Assembly (NCBI RefSeq): GCF_023343835.1
Contig: NC_064439.1
Span: 40,293,508-40,357,507 of the forward strand
Length of the DNA: 64,000 nucleotides
Direction: 5' to 3'
Origin: Lagopus muta
Lineage: Eukaryota; Chordata; Aves; Galliformes; Phasianidae
The position numbers were made by a program, and so were the translations under genes. Position 1 is the first letter of the stretch. Every line of letters starts with the position of its first letter. Below are positions 24,068 to 38,399 of the stretch, piece by piece. The notes below the pieces were generated by a model. The model saw nothing but the letters and a program-made list of their open reading frames with translations, did not search any database and was not told where the DNA came from.

Positions 24068-27000
24068 ATCTGAAAATTCAATACCTGTATGCTAGGAGAC
24101 AAGTGAAAATAACAGAACTGATAAATAGAGGTTGTTACCAGGGAGGGGAATGAAAATATTTTTCTCAAGTGTGTACAGGGCGGATACCGTGAAGGAGGTG
24201 GGCCTGGTTTCATGTATGCTGAGCTTCTCGGTTTCATGTACTCATGTTTCCACAATCTGCTTATGAGTAGCAGGAACTAATGAAGCCTGGTTTCCTCAGG
24301 ATTTATGTTCTGTCTACATACAGCTGTACGTACGGCTTGATTAAACATCTGGCAGCCACTTACCGCATGGTAGGAGGAATTGAGTTACAATTTCAGTGAT
24401 AGGCTGCTGGTTATTTCTCTGATTTTCAACTCACTGATTTTCAGAGATGATAAGGTAGTTACTATCCTTCAGACTTCTGCAAATGGATGATTCCTGTTGA
24501 AGTGGGCCAGCAGCTCAAAGCATAAAGCATGGTCTGTTTGTGGCCCCTGCACTTTGGACATCTGACTCAGGTGGCTTTGAAGAGACACACTGTCACTGTG
24601 GAAGCTGCATGTTTTGGTAGGCAGTTATTAGCCAGGACTGAAATTCAGACACTATTTTGAGCTTCAAAGAATAATTAATGTTTGTTTTGTGGAAATGCAT
24701 CTTGTCAACTCAAGCAGCACGGTGATGTGTGATGTTTGCTTGTCCAGCTGCTCATTACACTGTGGGTGCCCAGGTGCTTGGAACGCTTGAGCTTGACTTT
24801 TTTTTTATGTTTTGGTTATTGGAGGTAATTATACTCAGTATAAACCTGTCACTAGGGAGACTAACTGGATAGCAAGGCATCACAATTTGCAAAGAGCTGC
24901 TGACCTGCACTTAGCCACATACACTCAGGAAATTCTACTGTAGCCCTGATATGGGAAAAATAACCCTGTTGTTCACCACTGTTACCAACTCTTTCGTTTA
25001 AGAGACATCCAAAATCAAAGCTGTTTGTGGAAGTCCTGTGTAAACTGTTCAGCTGACAGACTCAAATCTAATTCCTAATTGAGTATGAATGTGTGGGAGG
25101 GTGCTGCTTTGAGTCTGTGACAGTGTGAATGATCATGTGGACAGGCACTGAAGGGAGAAAGCTAAGCTACCCATTAATAATTGCAGTTGTCAGAAGTATT
25201 TTGTTAATATGCATATTTACCATCTACCTTCTTGAAAGTCTGTTCCTGTCTAGCATGAGGCAACAGGGCATATGTAAACTCTGAGTGTGCTGGATGAGCA
25301 AAGAAGTATTTAGACTCTGCATCTTGTTATTCATACGCAGCCTCAGCGTGAAACTGCTGGTTATCTGGTAAGAGCCCTCCTAGAAGGGGAGATTTGTTGT
25401 GTTTGCAAAATGTTATGAAAACGTAAGGACAAACCTGAGGGGAGAGCAAGTATTTAGAGAATTGAGAAACTTGGAGCAGGATGATACGTTACAAAGCGCT
25501 TGGAATGGACCTGCAAGATGCATTCATTGCATTTCCTCTTTAAATCTGATTTACTTCTGGAGAGGACTGGGGAAAATTCCACTCTGTACAGAACAGCACG
25601 TAGTTCAGCCTGCCAGCAAATCTGCTATAGCCCATCTCAGTGAACAGCAGCTGAATTATGGAACAATCGAAGTGTGAAGTGATGAAACAAAGAAAAATGA
25701 GTAAAAGAAGGTTAGAGAAGCATTAGCATGAGGGTTTTTCTGTGTGTAAGCAGAAGAGGGAGTACATTAGTTGGAGTAAATGAGGCCTGCTGGTTGTTTA
25801 TGAAGGATTTTTTTTTTTAAACCTGAATGTCTGTGACAGCATGTGAATGTTGCCTATCCTCTCATTCTCTTGTGGTGCATCATGTCCACAGTATTTCTGC
25901 TGCATTTGAAGTCTAACATGGAAAAGTAGCAAGGCTCAAAATTTGAGTGATGCGAGAGGTTTTGTGTTCAAAGCAAGATAGTTGGGGTCAGGGGGCATGT
26001 CAGAGCTTAACTAGCACATAACTTCCTGCTTGGGTAGTGTGGGGAATGTCTTAGATTCCTGTTGTCCAGTGTGTAGTTAATTCATTATATGCTGTTTTGT
26101 AAAAACAGCAAGAAGTTTATTTTTCCAATGTGCAATTGGCCTTTCTGATTATTTGTGCAGAAGAAAGGCTGTTCTATTTTGAACAGACTATAAAGCACTG
26201 AAATGTAGTCTGATGTGATGTAGAAAGCAGACATTGCTGGAGTTCTCCTATCCTTCTTTACCTGAAATATGCCTCAAACTGAAGTGTTTGACACTTTATT
26301 TTTTTCAGATCAGTGTAAGGTTCTGCCAGGAATGTTCTGAAATCATGAGGTGTTTTGCAGTTTCCTACAGCCTGGCATACATAGGCATCATTGCATATAG
26401 TATCAGACTTGGTTTTGCCGTGTTATGAAAGCAATATTATGTTGTTGTTAAACAAAATACCAAAGTTTTTGGCGTGAAGAGAAAATTTGCAAGAAAAACT
26501 AATTCATTTTTGTACATAGAAAACGTTGTACCATTAGACAAATAGCTTCATGCTCAAACAAAAGAGTAAGTTTTTCTGCCTGTAACTCTCAGCACTGGCT
26601 CTCTCCGATGTGCGATTACATGAATTGCAGGTAATGTGGCACGCAGTGATAGCTGGCTGATATGCAGAGAAGAACACCTTCAGAGCAGGGCTTTTGGGGA
26701 GATAATGTCTGCTTGTTTCTGAGAAGCAGTCTGTCAGGAAGTTTCAGGAGCACTGTTGGTCTTTGCATACCAAAGTGTGCCTTTCTAGATGCCAGCTCCT
26801 ATAAAGCAGCTTAGAGAAGCCAGGAGGAAGATAACTGCATTTAGGTCTCTGGTCAGATACTTTTGTAAACTGCACTGTATTTTAAAGGTTTAGTGAAATA
26901 AATGGGAATTAAATGGAAAAGCAGGCCTGGAAATGAATAGGTTATCAGTTCAGGTACTAGGTAGTATTCTTTTTTTCCTTTTTCTATTTAGTTTCCTATT

Positions 27001-29702
27001 GACAGCAAGCAAAACTTTAGGAATCATTTCAAAGCATTGTGCTCTTCTGTAGTTCACTATGCTGTTCAGCCAGTAATAGGTGTATTGTGAACTGCTCAAG
27101 GCTGTATCTCCTGCAAAATGGATTGCAGAGGAAAAAAGAGACTTGCTTTCCTAACAAGCATTTGGAAAATATGAAGTTTAGTTGCTGTTTCTTGGTGGAT
27201 TTTTTTCCCTTTTTTTTTTTTTTTCCCCTTGAGATTTCTATGATATTTTCTTGTGATTGCTTTAGTTCTTGAACCTTTGCTAGAGCTGCATACCACGTCC
27301 ATGATGTTTTGTTCTACTTGTCTTGTTTGAAAGAGATTGAAAGACTGTGGAAGCCCAGAGATGGGGTTTTTGCAGCATTGTCTTAAGGTTATGGATTTTA
27401 TCAAAAGCTAGAGTACTCCCAGGTATATGTAATCTAAAGGAGAGATAAACTTGCCAAATAAACTTTTTGTAGCTCCTGGTCCTTCCTGCTTCCTTCTGAG
27501 GGATGCTGTCAAGTTTATCAGTCTGTCTCTTTGAAAAGGCTCAGTCCCCCTAGCTCACATTTGATAACTAGCAGTGAGGTGAGATCCTAATGGAATGCAA
27601 GACAGATGGCTTTGGATTGATGGAAGTGCTGTTGAGCAAACCTAGAACTGAGCTAATCTGCCAAGGTGAGAAACTGAAAGTGAGTAAATGAGGCTCTTAT
27701 GCAGTAAGAGGACACCTTTCTGCAAGGGAACTTGCCCAGAGTTTCCCTTGCTTGTTTATAACTCAGTGATGTTGAAATCATCAGGCCAAACTATTAATTA
27801 GTTCATCCAGTTACTTTCTGGGAGTGATTGTTCCTGTTGTTTCCAAGAGAAGCTTAAGAAATAGTAGAGAACATAGGCAAAAGTTTAGAATAATTGTTAA
27901 CTGAAGCAGTTTCCTACTTTCTGTATTAAGTAGTATTGGGCTCATCTTGTTAATCGGGTGAATTTGCATATCTGGTTCCAACACAAGGTTATTTTAATGG
28001 TGCTGTGAAGGTTCCAGTTTGTCACATTGAGATCTCGTACGAGATCATTCATACCAATCTTAAATTCTGTGCTGGATTTTCTTCCCCATTTTTTCACTGA
28101 TAAGCACAAATCAAGAAAAGACTTTCATCCATTTGGAAACGAAGGGCAGCAACATCTTTTAGTGGAAACCCTGCCAATTCCCTAAGAGAATCCAATATTA
28201 TTTGTGCTTTCTGCCACAAAAAAGATCAAATGTACAGTCAGGAAGCAGGTTCAGCAAATGCCAGTTTCAATAATACATTTCTTCGAAAAGTTGATAAAAT
28301 TGCATCAGGTGGAGTGCCTGGGGTGCTTCTGAAAGAGGCTTTGGCCTCTTCAGTTACACAAACAGTCAGAACCACTGCTAAAATGTATCCTTTAAAGTTG
28401 AACCAGGAGGAGGATGGGCAGATAGTGGCATGGCAAATACAGAGGAAGGTTGTATGTTAGCAGCATCCCCACTTCCCTTTGCTGTTGACTCAGAGACTTG
28501 CAAAGGAGGCTTGTTGCTGTGATGAGTGGTAGCACTAGTCTGTACCTGGGGCAGGACGAAGCCTGGGCTGCTGTTGCTCACTGTGCCCAAGGTGACTAAT
28601 GCTTTCTTGAGAACTGAAAGAGCATGAGGAGAAAGGGACAGAAAAACTGGAAAATGCAGATTTCTGTTTCTTGTATGCCTTTACCTACTGTCTTGCTGCT
28701 GGAGAAAGACAAGAAACAGTCACCACACATAAGTCTGGCAATTCTTTATTGCCATCAACTCATTTCTGAGGTTGGCCTGTTTCAGCTTTCAGTAGCTGTT
28801 CTGTCACAACACAGGAAATACCAATCTGGAGTTTCTCTGACTGATTTGCCAAAGTCAGAACTCCAGAACACAGGGAGGTGGGTACGGCACTTCCCTTCCC
28901 ATTTGTACTGGCTTACGTGGTGCTGCTGCTTCTCCTTTGATTCCAATCCCATTGTTCCACCCTTATTTCAGCATAGTCTTTGAGCCAATCTTGCTTCATC
29001 TAAAGCTTTTTCCTGTTATTCATACATTCTCCGTTTTTACAGAATCAGGGAGCAAATGGAGTGCTGTGTCTATGCCAGACTCTCTTACAGCTTGCTGGTA
29101 GGAAACTTGTGTGGAATACTTGAGATATGTACTACTGAAACACTGTCTTTCAGTATAAAATATGCTTGTGCAGCTGTGCATTTCAAACAGGACAGGAAGC
29201 CCTGAGATGAGATCAGGAGCAAATTGTCATTTGTGACTGTCCTTAAAAACTGTTTACATCACCTCACAGGTTGGCTGTCCTGACCAAGGCTACATCTGCT
29301 GAGAGACACTTCGGGTCATTTTTTATTTATCATGCCACTGCCCAATTGCTTCTCATGTTAAGTCTTTAATTGTATTTTTAAATTTTTTTTACTGGATGCT
29401 CCCCTTTTGATTTAACAGTAATGAGTGATAACTCCAAATGAGCCTCAACCTTCAGCTCAGCTGCCTGCATTCAGTTTCGTTGTGGAAGGGGATGCTGCAG
29501 AAAGTTGTACAGAAATTCAGAGTCCTCCTTACGGACATCTTCAATGTCAGTAACACAATTCAAGCAGTAAACGTCAGCAGAACTGCAGTCTGGGTTCAAA
29601 TGGTATGGAAATGGTGGGGGGAAAAGAATTTCGGGTTGTATAGTTGCATGATAGATTATGGGTGAGAGCTGTGAGACTATTTGAGGAGGATTTGCATGAT
29701 AA

Positions 29703-29917
29703 TCATAGAATGGTTTGAGTTGGAAGGGACCTTTAAGATCACCTCGTTCCAACCCCCCTGCTATGGGCAGGGACACCTCCCTCTAGGCCAGGCTGCTCAA
29801 AGCCCCATCCAGCCTGGACTTGAGTGCTTCCAGGGAGGGGGCATCCTCAGCCCTCCTGGGCAACCTGTTCCAATGTCTCACCACCCTTACAATAAAGAAT
29901 TAATTCCTAATATCTAG
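29703..29917 (-). mobile_element. CR1 LINE, 3' fragment, reverse orientation
   Basis: Read on the + strand it begins CATAGAATGG and GTTGGAAGGGACCTTTAAG, which is the reverse complement of a CR1 3' end. It then shows the antisense of the conserved GGGCAACCTGTTCC block and ends near TTACAATAAAGAATTAATTC. Its 3' end differs from the copies at 23.6 and 38.4 kb and indicates another CR1 subfamily. No coding sequence is left. Confidence 0.95.
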
Positions 29918-31941
29918 AAAGTAGTTTTCTGTAATTTTTGTTCAGTCTGAAGAAATACAGTTAGTGGGTTTGTTTCCAAATCTCCTTGAGTTTCAAAACA
30001 CTATGAAGTAAGAGGCCACTCATATTTCTCTGGGATAAGCTTAATTTTATAACTTCCTATTCTCCATCTGATGTTAAATTGGTGTTTATTTTTCTTTATT
30101 TTCCTGCTGAACAGGGAGTGCATGAGAGTGATCCATTTAATATCTGATGATAATTTCCCTTTTCCTGTCAGTTTCTCTTTCATTAGCCTAATTGTACGTA
30201 GTTTTTAAAATTCCTGGAAGTCCTTTTGTAATAGTTTGTGTCTAGAGCAAAATTAAAACAAAATTATTTGAAGATTAATGCTTAGCAACATAGAGTAACA
30301 TTTTTAATAATATTTGTGTTTCACGTTAGTGCTTCATGCTATTTTTTTAAAATATTTTGTCTGCTAAATAACCCTCTGCTGGTCTGAAGTGAGAGTTTTT
30401 CATAAGCTTTTGGGGGTAGCATTGGCCTGTTTACAGATTTCACAAGTTCCAAATGAAGAAGGCATCGGGGGAATTCTCAAGCTAAAAACAAACAAGCAGA
30501 ACAGAAAAGCATACAGCAGAGAAAAGCCAAGAGCCTCCCATTAGTACTGGTGATTATGCCTCTTCCCACACAGACCTTTTAGTGAGACTGTTCATTCCTT
30601 TGGAGCTAGCATTGTTGAAGACACCTTTATGTTTTCCTCTGTGTGTGCATACGCTTTTCCTTCTTTTAATACCTGCAGGCAGTACACAGCTAAACAGAGA
30701 AAGAGATCAGTGTGTATGGTTGCTATTGAATGCCTTTTGTAGGTGTGTTCTCGTGATGGCGTTTTGCAAACTGCAGCCTGTAATTCCATTTCCTTCTACT
30801 CTGATATATTCCTTTACACCGTTAATAATACCGTTATTTCCTATTAGTAATGAAACTTGTGTGCTCTCTTTTTACTATGTGAGAGGTGTTTGCTTTCGAT
30901 TGTTGAAGAAATCCTTAGCTACAGTTGTGAATTACTACTTTTTTAGGAAGGCATGTGACTGGCTGCCATGATTTTTGCAGTTCTGTCAATCCTGTAACAG
31001 CGTATGGAATCCTTGCTGTTTGTCTTAGCTTTGTTTCTAGTCAGCCAAATAGGAAACATGAGCGTGTGAGTACTGACATACCATCAAGCTCAAAGTGCAG
31101 AAAATGGATTTCTCCAGCTTGTTAATATTTTGTAATTATTTGCCCTGCCCCAGCTTGCTTGCTTTGATTTGCCCTGAAGGATCTGTGGAAATGTGTGTTC
31201 ACCTCCCAGCTTACACCATCACATAAATTCACAGTGAATTAAATAAGTGACTCAGTGGATAATATTAACTCACTTCACTGATGCAAAATCATATGATGCC
31301 TCAAATGTTTATTTGGAGTCCTTTGACAGCACTTGCTGGAGTGTTTTTAAAATCTGATCTGTTTGATAGCTGTAGCAACCTGTTTTATATGGGTCTTGCT
31401 ATAAAATGTATAGGACAGAGTACATTTTCTGACAAGTGGTGATGTTGTATGGTGTTTCTATAGCAATAGGACACAGTGTTTTAATGCATTACAGCTAATG
31501 TGTTGAAGAGACATTATTGTAGATATTTGTGGTGGTATGCTATCGAATATTGTTGTGACAGGTTGGAATTGAGAAACAGGTGTGTGATGGTACCCTGGGT
31601 TACCAGTACCATCAAAGCACTTTGCGGTGTGTAAGAAATGTTTAAAAGCAAAGCCTTGAGGTCAGGTAGAGTTAAATTAGTGTGGCTCCAGGACATGAAT
31701 CGCAATGGCCGAACTCGGCGCATGCTGAAGCTGGCACTGTTTGCTCTGGTTTCCATTGAGGCAAAGAGGAGGCTGCTCTAGAACAGGGGCTGGACTCAAA
31801 TAGCTGCTGTCTGTCCAACACGTGCGTTTCTTGGCTTTGCTTTGTTGCGTGCTTCATGCAGCCCCATAAAACAGCTGAGAAGGGCTGTGCTGTTGGAGAA
31901 CCGCTTCTCCTCTCCTGCCCTTGAGAAGCAGAGCAGGACAG

Positions 31942-32017
31942 GGCAGGAGGAGGCCTGTGCTCGTCCCTGTGGAGCAGTGCCAGGCTGCAGCATGCTGCCA
32001 GCAGGCCTTCTCCTGCC
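31942..32017. repeat. GC-rich imperfect inverted repeat enclosing a 12-bp palindrome
   Basis: GGCAGGAGGAGGCCTG at 31942-31957 pairs with CAGGCCTTCTCCTGCC at 32002-32017, with 15 of 16 positions complementary. The 44-base spacer contains the perfect palindrome GCAGCATGCTGC at 31987-31998. The patch is much more GC-rich than the surrounding intron. Function is unknown. A structured RNA or a fold-prone low-complexity patch are both possible. Confidence 0.6.
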
Positions 32018-33696
32018 TGCCCTGGGTGTGGGTGAGCAAGGAGCTATTTCTCCAATTAAAGAAATGACAGGTAAAAGTCGGAGGTAGGGGTGCAGCTAGG
32101 ACCCCCTTTTGTATCTCTTTATTGCCAAATAATTTCATAAATCTTTGTAAAGAAATTGCCAATAGAAAAGCACAAAATGTTACAGTCTCTAAGAGCAGTA
32201 CCAATAGATCTGAATAAGGAGCTGATAGAGTATGTAGGGCAGTGTGGCCCTACACGTTGGTTCACCAGTGTAACTAAGGGCAACTTGGTTGTTCTAGTGA
32301 AATAAAACAAGCTTTTTCAACAAAACACTGCATTGCTCCTGAGCAAAAGCGGTAGCTAACCCATAGTGAAAAGGATTTCTTCCCACTGACTCCCTGGAAG
32401 AAGAGAGTTTCGTTCACTCACAACTCAGGAAGCACAAAAAAGTGAAGTTCTGGCTTCAGTGAAGTAAATGAGAGCTCTTGGTAGGTTACTTAAAATTAAT
32501 ACAGGCTTAGCAAAGTAATTTTTTAAATTGCCATTATACCTGTAATTTAAGACTGTGCCAGCTGTTGTAACTTTCATCATCTTGGGGAATGCAGAGTTAC
32601 AAACTACCAAATTGATGTTCTACTTTATTTTCAAACTGTCTGCAGGCTGTTTCAAACCATATTCTGTCTCTTGTACATACTTGCCAGACAGTCTTCTGTA
32701 GTTTTCTGACACTAATGGCTTATAAGGAATTTTGTGTCGTAAATGAGAATGGGAAGGTTGGCAATCTGCACGTGCCCATTGTGCATGTGGCTATATCTGC
32801 GTGCGGGCTGTTTCTCTAGGCCAGGCCCTATGCAGGTCCCTAGGACAGAGTGAAGAGCAGGGCATGTGTATTTATGTATTATTATGATGATTATAATGTC
32901 ATGCTCTATTGTTTTTTTCCCATCCTCTGCCTGTGCTCAGCCTGAGAACTTCCTGAGCCAAGTCAGCCGTAAATCCCCATGACCAATTGAGTAATGGACT
33001 TTATCCAACTAGGTATGTGGCTTTAGTTGGTCAGACAGGTATTGACTTAAATGTATTTTTAAACACAAGTCAATGGCTATAACTGATCAATCCTTGTGCT
33101 TTGCCCAGCCTTCAATTAGTGGAAAACAAGCTGCATTTTTTCCTCATGCGAAGCCTTTCCTAGGGATGGCTGTTTGGCGGATGGTGCGTTTACCTCATTA
33201 CAGGTATCTTCAATGCAAAAATGAATTCTGCCAGCTGTGCTGTCTGTTCTGACACTACCAGCAAAGGAACCTTTGTTACGTTTTAAAATCGGTAGAAGTG
33301 ATTTCAGAATAATAATAAATCTGTTGTAACTAGCACTGGTTACCAGGTCTGTTGTTTTTAGTAGACTGTAAATGGATGAAAAGCAAGAATATAAGGAATA
33401 TGAAATGTGAAATGAAGAGGGAAAGCTTACTTTGAGGAAAAATAGTATGGTACTGGGAGTGGTGTCAGCAGGGCAGGAGAGCCTCTGCAGGAGAGAAAAA
33501 CAACTGATGTGAGCTGGCAGGGACTTTCTCCTTCTGATCTTGGTTTCTTAGCCCACTAAACTCTTAAGTAGAACTGAAAGCAGTCTTTCACCAAATAACT
33601 TAAATATTGAGTAGTTTCTCCTTCTGTAGTGCAGTGAAATATTTTGTAAATATTGTGATAACAATTACTTCACAATTAAACTCATTTTTTCATGCT

Positions 33697-33828
33697 GATG
33701 TGGCAGATGTGGCTGGGCAGCCTGATCTGGTGGTTGGTGACCCTGCACGTGGCAGGGGGATTGAAAGTAGATGATCATTGTGGTCCTTCTCAACCCAGGC
33801 CATTCTATGATATGATATTCTGTGATAC
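33697..33828 (+). mobile_element. CR1 LINE, short 3' fragment
   Basis: It contains GGCTGGGCAGCCTGATCTGG, GGTGACCCTGCACGTGGCAG and AACCCAGGCCATTCTATGAT in CR1 order. This is the same 3' end type as the copies at 23.6, 38.4 and 56.8 kb. It is about 130 bp long and lacks the upstream part. Confidence 0.92.
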
Positions 33829-34831
33829 GAACTGGGAGGTGAGTTCTTTCTTTAAAAAGAACACCTTAAAAAAAAAAAGCACTTGCTTTTGCTACATATC
33901 TGCCCAGCACTTAGTGTGAAAATTGTTTCTAACCACATGGTTTATGCTTTAGGAGTATTTTAATATTTTCTATTTATACTGCTGAGTTGTTTATTTCTTT
34001 GTTATCATCTGACATGGGTCTTGGTTGAAGTTTGCTGCCTCCTGCAAGGCAGATGGGAGCTCTGTATTTCTGGCATTGTACTTCTGGCATTTTGTATTCA
34101 GTTGCACAGTACAGCACAGCCATGTGCCCTCCATCTTATCTGCTTTTTATTCATGGCATCTGTAGGAATTTCCCAAAGAAGTGCCTGAAGTTGGATTGGG
34201 GTCCAACTAGATTACCTAATTAGTCCTCTGTGTAGAGGATTAACCTTTGCTGCTGTTGTTACTCTTTTTTGGACACTGTTAGGACTCAGCACTGCTACAG
34301 GCACGTACAGATTTGGAAATAAACTTGGGCCAAGTCATCCTTGGGACAAACGGTGCTCAGGATAGGACAGGCATGCTGTGTAAGCTGCTGCTGGGGAGGG
34401 CACCAGGCACTGGGGCCTGGCTTGCGTGGCTGGGCTTTGTGTGCCCAATTGAAGTGCCAGATGTTATGTCAGAAAGCTGTGGTGTTACCAAGTGCTTTTT
34501 GTTTTTTTTCCTTAGTGAGGGGCATAACACAGTTAGAAAGAACTTTGAGGGTTTTCATGCAGCCTGTTTCCTGCTGGAACACGGATTGCAAGCCGTGTTG
34601 GTGTTTTCTGTACTCTTTTTGCAATGTTACATAGTTTAACTTTGTATCTCACTTCTGGTACAACAGAATTTGTTACAGGCCGATGGAAAAACTTGTGTGG
34701 GTTTTGGTGTGCGTAGCACTGGGATAGATACTCTATGTGGGGTTCTCTCGGTCAAACCCTCTGTGAGTCAGGAGCAGCCTGTGCCTGCAGCCCAGGTTCC
34801 TCCAGGCTTTGTGTCCAGAGGCCTGCTCACA

Positions 34832-36250
34832 CAATCGTAGAATGGCTTGGGTTGGAAGAGACCTCAAGGGTCATCAGGTTTCAAACTCCTGCTATAGGCA
34901 GGGTTGACAATCAGTATATCAGGTACCCCATCAGGTTGCCCAGGGCCCCATCCAACCTGGCCTTAAACACCTCCAGGGATGGGGCACTCAAAACTTCTTC
35001 TCCTGTATCAGAACCCCACCATTCCCTCTGATCATCTTCTTGGCCCTCTTTTGGCCCTCTCCATAAGCTTGAGATCTTTCTGTGCTGGGGGCCCTGGACC
35101 TGGTTGCAGTACTCCTGCTGGGGCCTCACAAGGGCAAAGTAGAGAGGGACAATTTCCTTCCTCACGCTGCTGGCTGCCTCCCTTCTGATGCAGCCCAGGA
35201 TACTGTTGGTCTTATGGGCTGCAAGCATACGCTGCTGACCCACATTAAGTTTTTTATCTACCAGGACCCCTAAGTCCTTCTCAGTAGAGCTGCTGAAGTA
35301 GTTCTTCTCCCAGTCTGTATACAAATCTGGCATTACCCTGACCCAAGTGCAAAACTTTATGTTTTGCCTTGTTGAGCCTCAGTAGGGCTTGCTATTCAAG
35401 TTTATCAAGGTCCCTGTGGATGATATCCCTTCCTTCTCCTGCATCAACTGCCCCACTCAGCTTGATGTTATCAGCAAATTTGCTGAGGCTGCACTTGATC
35501 CCATCATCTGTGCCCCTGATAAAGATGTTGAAGAGTACTGGTCCCAAGACAGACCCCTGGGAGACTCCAGTAATCACCAGCCTCCACCCAGATGTAGGAC
35601 TATTGATGACAACTCTCTGGCTGTGGCCTTCCAACCAATTCCTTATCCACCTTTCAAATCCATATCTCTCCAATTTAGAAATAAGGAGATGGTGTGGGGG
35701 GCCATGTCAAAGAAGTCCAGGTAGATGACATCTATTGCCTTGCCTTTGTCTGCTGATGCCGTCACACCATCAAGAAAGCCACAAGATTAGTCAGGTGACC
35801 TTCCCTTGGTAAAGCCATGCTGGCTGTCTCAGATCACCCAGTCATCCCTCATGTGCCTTAACATCTCTTCTAGGAGGATTTGCTCCATGATCTTCCAGGC
35901 ACAGAGGTGAGGCTCACCAGCCTTTGCTTCCTTGGGTCCTCCTTCCTCCCTTTCTTATAAAGGGGAGTGATGTTTTCCTTTTTTCAGTCACTGGGAACTG
36001 ACAGCCATAACTTTTGAGATATGATGGAGAGTGGCTTGGCAACCCCATCAGCCAGCTCCCTTAGCACCTGGGCTGCATGTCATCTGGTCCTATAGACTTG
36101 TACACATTCAGTCTTAAATGAGGCTGTCTCAGATTTGTCTGCCCTTACAGTGTGGAGGAATTTGCTTCCTCAGTTCCCACCTGGAGGTTCAGGAATGTGA
36201 GAAATACAGACACTGCTCTCCAGTCTCCGCAGTCTGTCCTTCTGAACTGA
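34832..36250 (-). mobile_element. CR1 LINE, long 3' fragment with decayed reverse transcriptase coding
   Basis: The fragment is about 1.4 kb and starts on the + strand with the reversed 3' end (AATCGTAGAATGGCTTGGG). Reading the - strand, positions 35673-35392 translate to a reverse-transcriptase segment with [17 protein letters not shown] and, where an active element has FADD, FADN. Positions 35333-34911 translate to the thumb-side segment with EKDLGVLVDKKLN and ALVRPQQEYCNQVQGPQ. The two segments are in different frames, so the coding region is broken. Antisense of earlier RT sequence continues to about 36130, with weaker CR1 likeness to about 36250. The catalytic change and the frame breaks mark it as a dead copy. 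The upstream edge is approximate. Confidence 0.93.
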
Positions 36251-38399
36251 GACATGGTTGAGGCTGTGTCACTTTGGATGCTTCTGCGTAATTGCTTTCT
36301 GAGCTGGTCAAACACATCTGACTCCAAAATCTGTTGACTGGCTGCTTATTGGATGAGGGGGAATTGCACAACCTGAAGAGAAGAGCTCTTCCTCTGGTGT
36401 TCTGTCACACTGTGAAAAGATTCAGAGCACACGTTCTCCTTAGGCACTTAGATATCTCATTTAGCATTGTATATTTATCTCTCATTTTGCAATCATAGAT
36501 TCAGAAACAGTGAAATAAATTATTTTTAAAATGTATAAACTAATATAATTTAAAATGTGCTGAGGGTCAGAAGAATAAATAAGCCATACTTTTGAAGCTG
36601 TATTAGATAGTGTTGTAGTAGTATTTTCTTCTATTAGTACCTCCACATTTTTGCACTACTGAATTAAAATAAGATTCAGCAAAGGGTGACTAATACAGTG
36701 AGAATACTATAATGAGTATTAATTAATGCTCTGCAATTTAAATTGAAGACAGTATGAAGTAGATCAGGAAAAAAGTCTTGAAAATATCTACAAATGGCAT
36801 TGCTTTGTCTGCTATGTCTTATAGCACTATTAATCACACACAGTACTCCAAGGCATGTATTATGTGATTCTCCAAGTTTTCCCTGACTCTGCACTTACTA
36901 ATTTTGCAAACTTCTTGTTTCATTAATGCTAGCTTTTTGTACTGAGTATTCTGTCATGAATTAGGCATGTGTAAAAGGGAAGAGAACTATGTTTTGCACT
37001 TCTCTACTGCTGTTTGTTGTAGATACCTACTCAAGGTTTCTAGGGTGCACACATACTCCTGTGTCACCAGTGCTGCAGGAATAAGTATAAAAACTTTTCA
37101 GCCTGGAAGGATCTTCAGGAATTCTACAAGCAGGGTCAGTACTGAGTTTAGACCATGGTATTTCATTTTAGAAAAGAAAAGAATAAACCTTGTATGGGTC
37201 AGTAACCTTTCAGTCCTCAGAGAGGTGAGTTGTTCTCATTGCTTTCAGTGTCCTTCTCATGAGAGCTGTGCAGCTCAGCACTTTTTTCTTTGTCTGTTAT
37301 CTTCTATTTAAAATTCTTCCACTTCCTTATCGAAAATCTGCACTAAAAAGTGTTTATTGCTACTGTAAACAAGCCTCAGTTATCGTCTCCTCTTGTGGTG
37401 GTTTTATCTTAGGTCACTGGAAAAATGGGTCCATTCCCTGCAGTCAAATGCTGCTTGCCACAACCCAGAGGGAAGATTGGTGCCTCTAGGCAAACAGTGC
37501 AACCTTCTGCCATAATGCTCAGCAGGAACAAATTTCCATTGAATACATTCTCACTCTTCTGCACAAAGTAAAATACTAGTTGTGGAAGAGTCTGACTGAG
37601 TTTTGAAGTAGGTGTTAATTTCCCTTGTCTGTAGTTGGCTGGTACTTACTCATGTTGGTAACGTTTTTACAGTTGTCATAAACAGCTTGAGGCCTAAGAA
37701 ACTGTCTTTGAAAACTGCACACCACTAGGAAAGAGTAATTATAATATGTGTTCATTCTGCTCTCTTGTAATTGCTTGGAGAAAATGAGGAAGATGGCACG
37801 TAGCACTGCACTTTCTTTAAGCAGTGAGTTAGGGGTGAGCCATTCAGCATGGCCAGTACAGGAAAACCAGAAGTTAAAGCTGCTGATTAGAAACAGCTGC
37901 CTTTGTCTTCTTACATTTAGCTGTATGCCTGTTTGTGTCTGCTCATATATACAAACATGTATGTTGAGTGCACATTTGGAAAAGCACCAAGCTGCTGAGT
38001 CATTAAATTCTGCTTTCATTTATTTTAATTTGTAAATTAAAAAAAAATATATAGCTTTCCTCAGGCTGTGGTTAAATTGTGTTTGTGTTACCACACACAG
38101 CAGTAAAAGGAGCAGTTAGGGGGTGGCTCACCAGCACCAAGCACAACTCCAGCGTGAGGTGGGGAGCAGTGCATTGCCTGCAGGCTGTGTTCACGGTGCT
38201 CACAATGAGGGGATTCTCACTGCCATGCAGGAGCAGGCCTGATGTCCAGTGAGGCTGGAACCGAGCACCAGCCCTGCAGCTGGGCTGATTTTGCTTCAGT
38301 AGAAATCTATGGTGTCAGTGTGTGCTTCTGTTAGCTTGTGTTGGCAGCTCTATCTTTAACTTGTGTGCAGCAGTGGTGTTCACAGCTCTGACCTTAAGG

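Noticed and set aside
30582..30971. 129-codon + strand frame rich in Leu and Phe, resembling a membrane protein
   Set aside because: The hydrophobic make-up follows from T-rich DNA. No domain, no conserved motif and no suitable splice or promoter context was seen.
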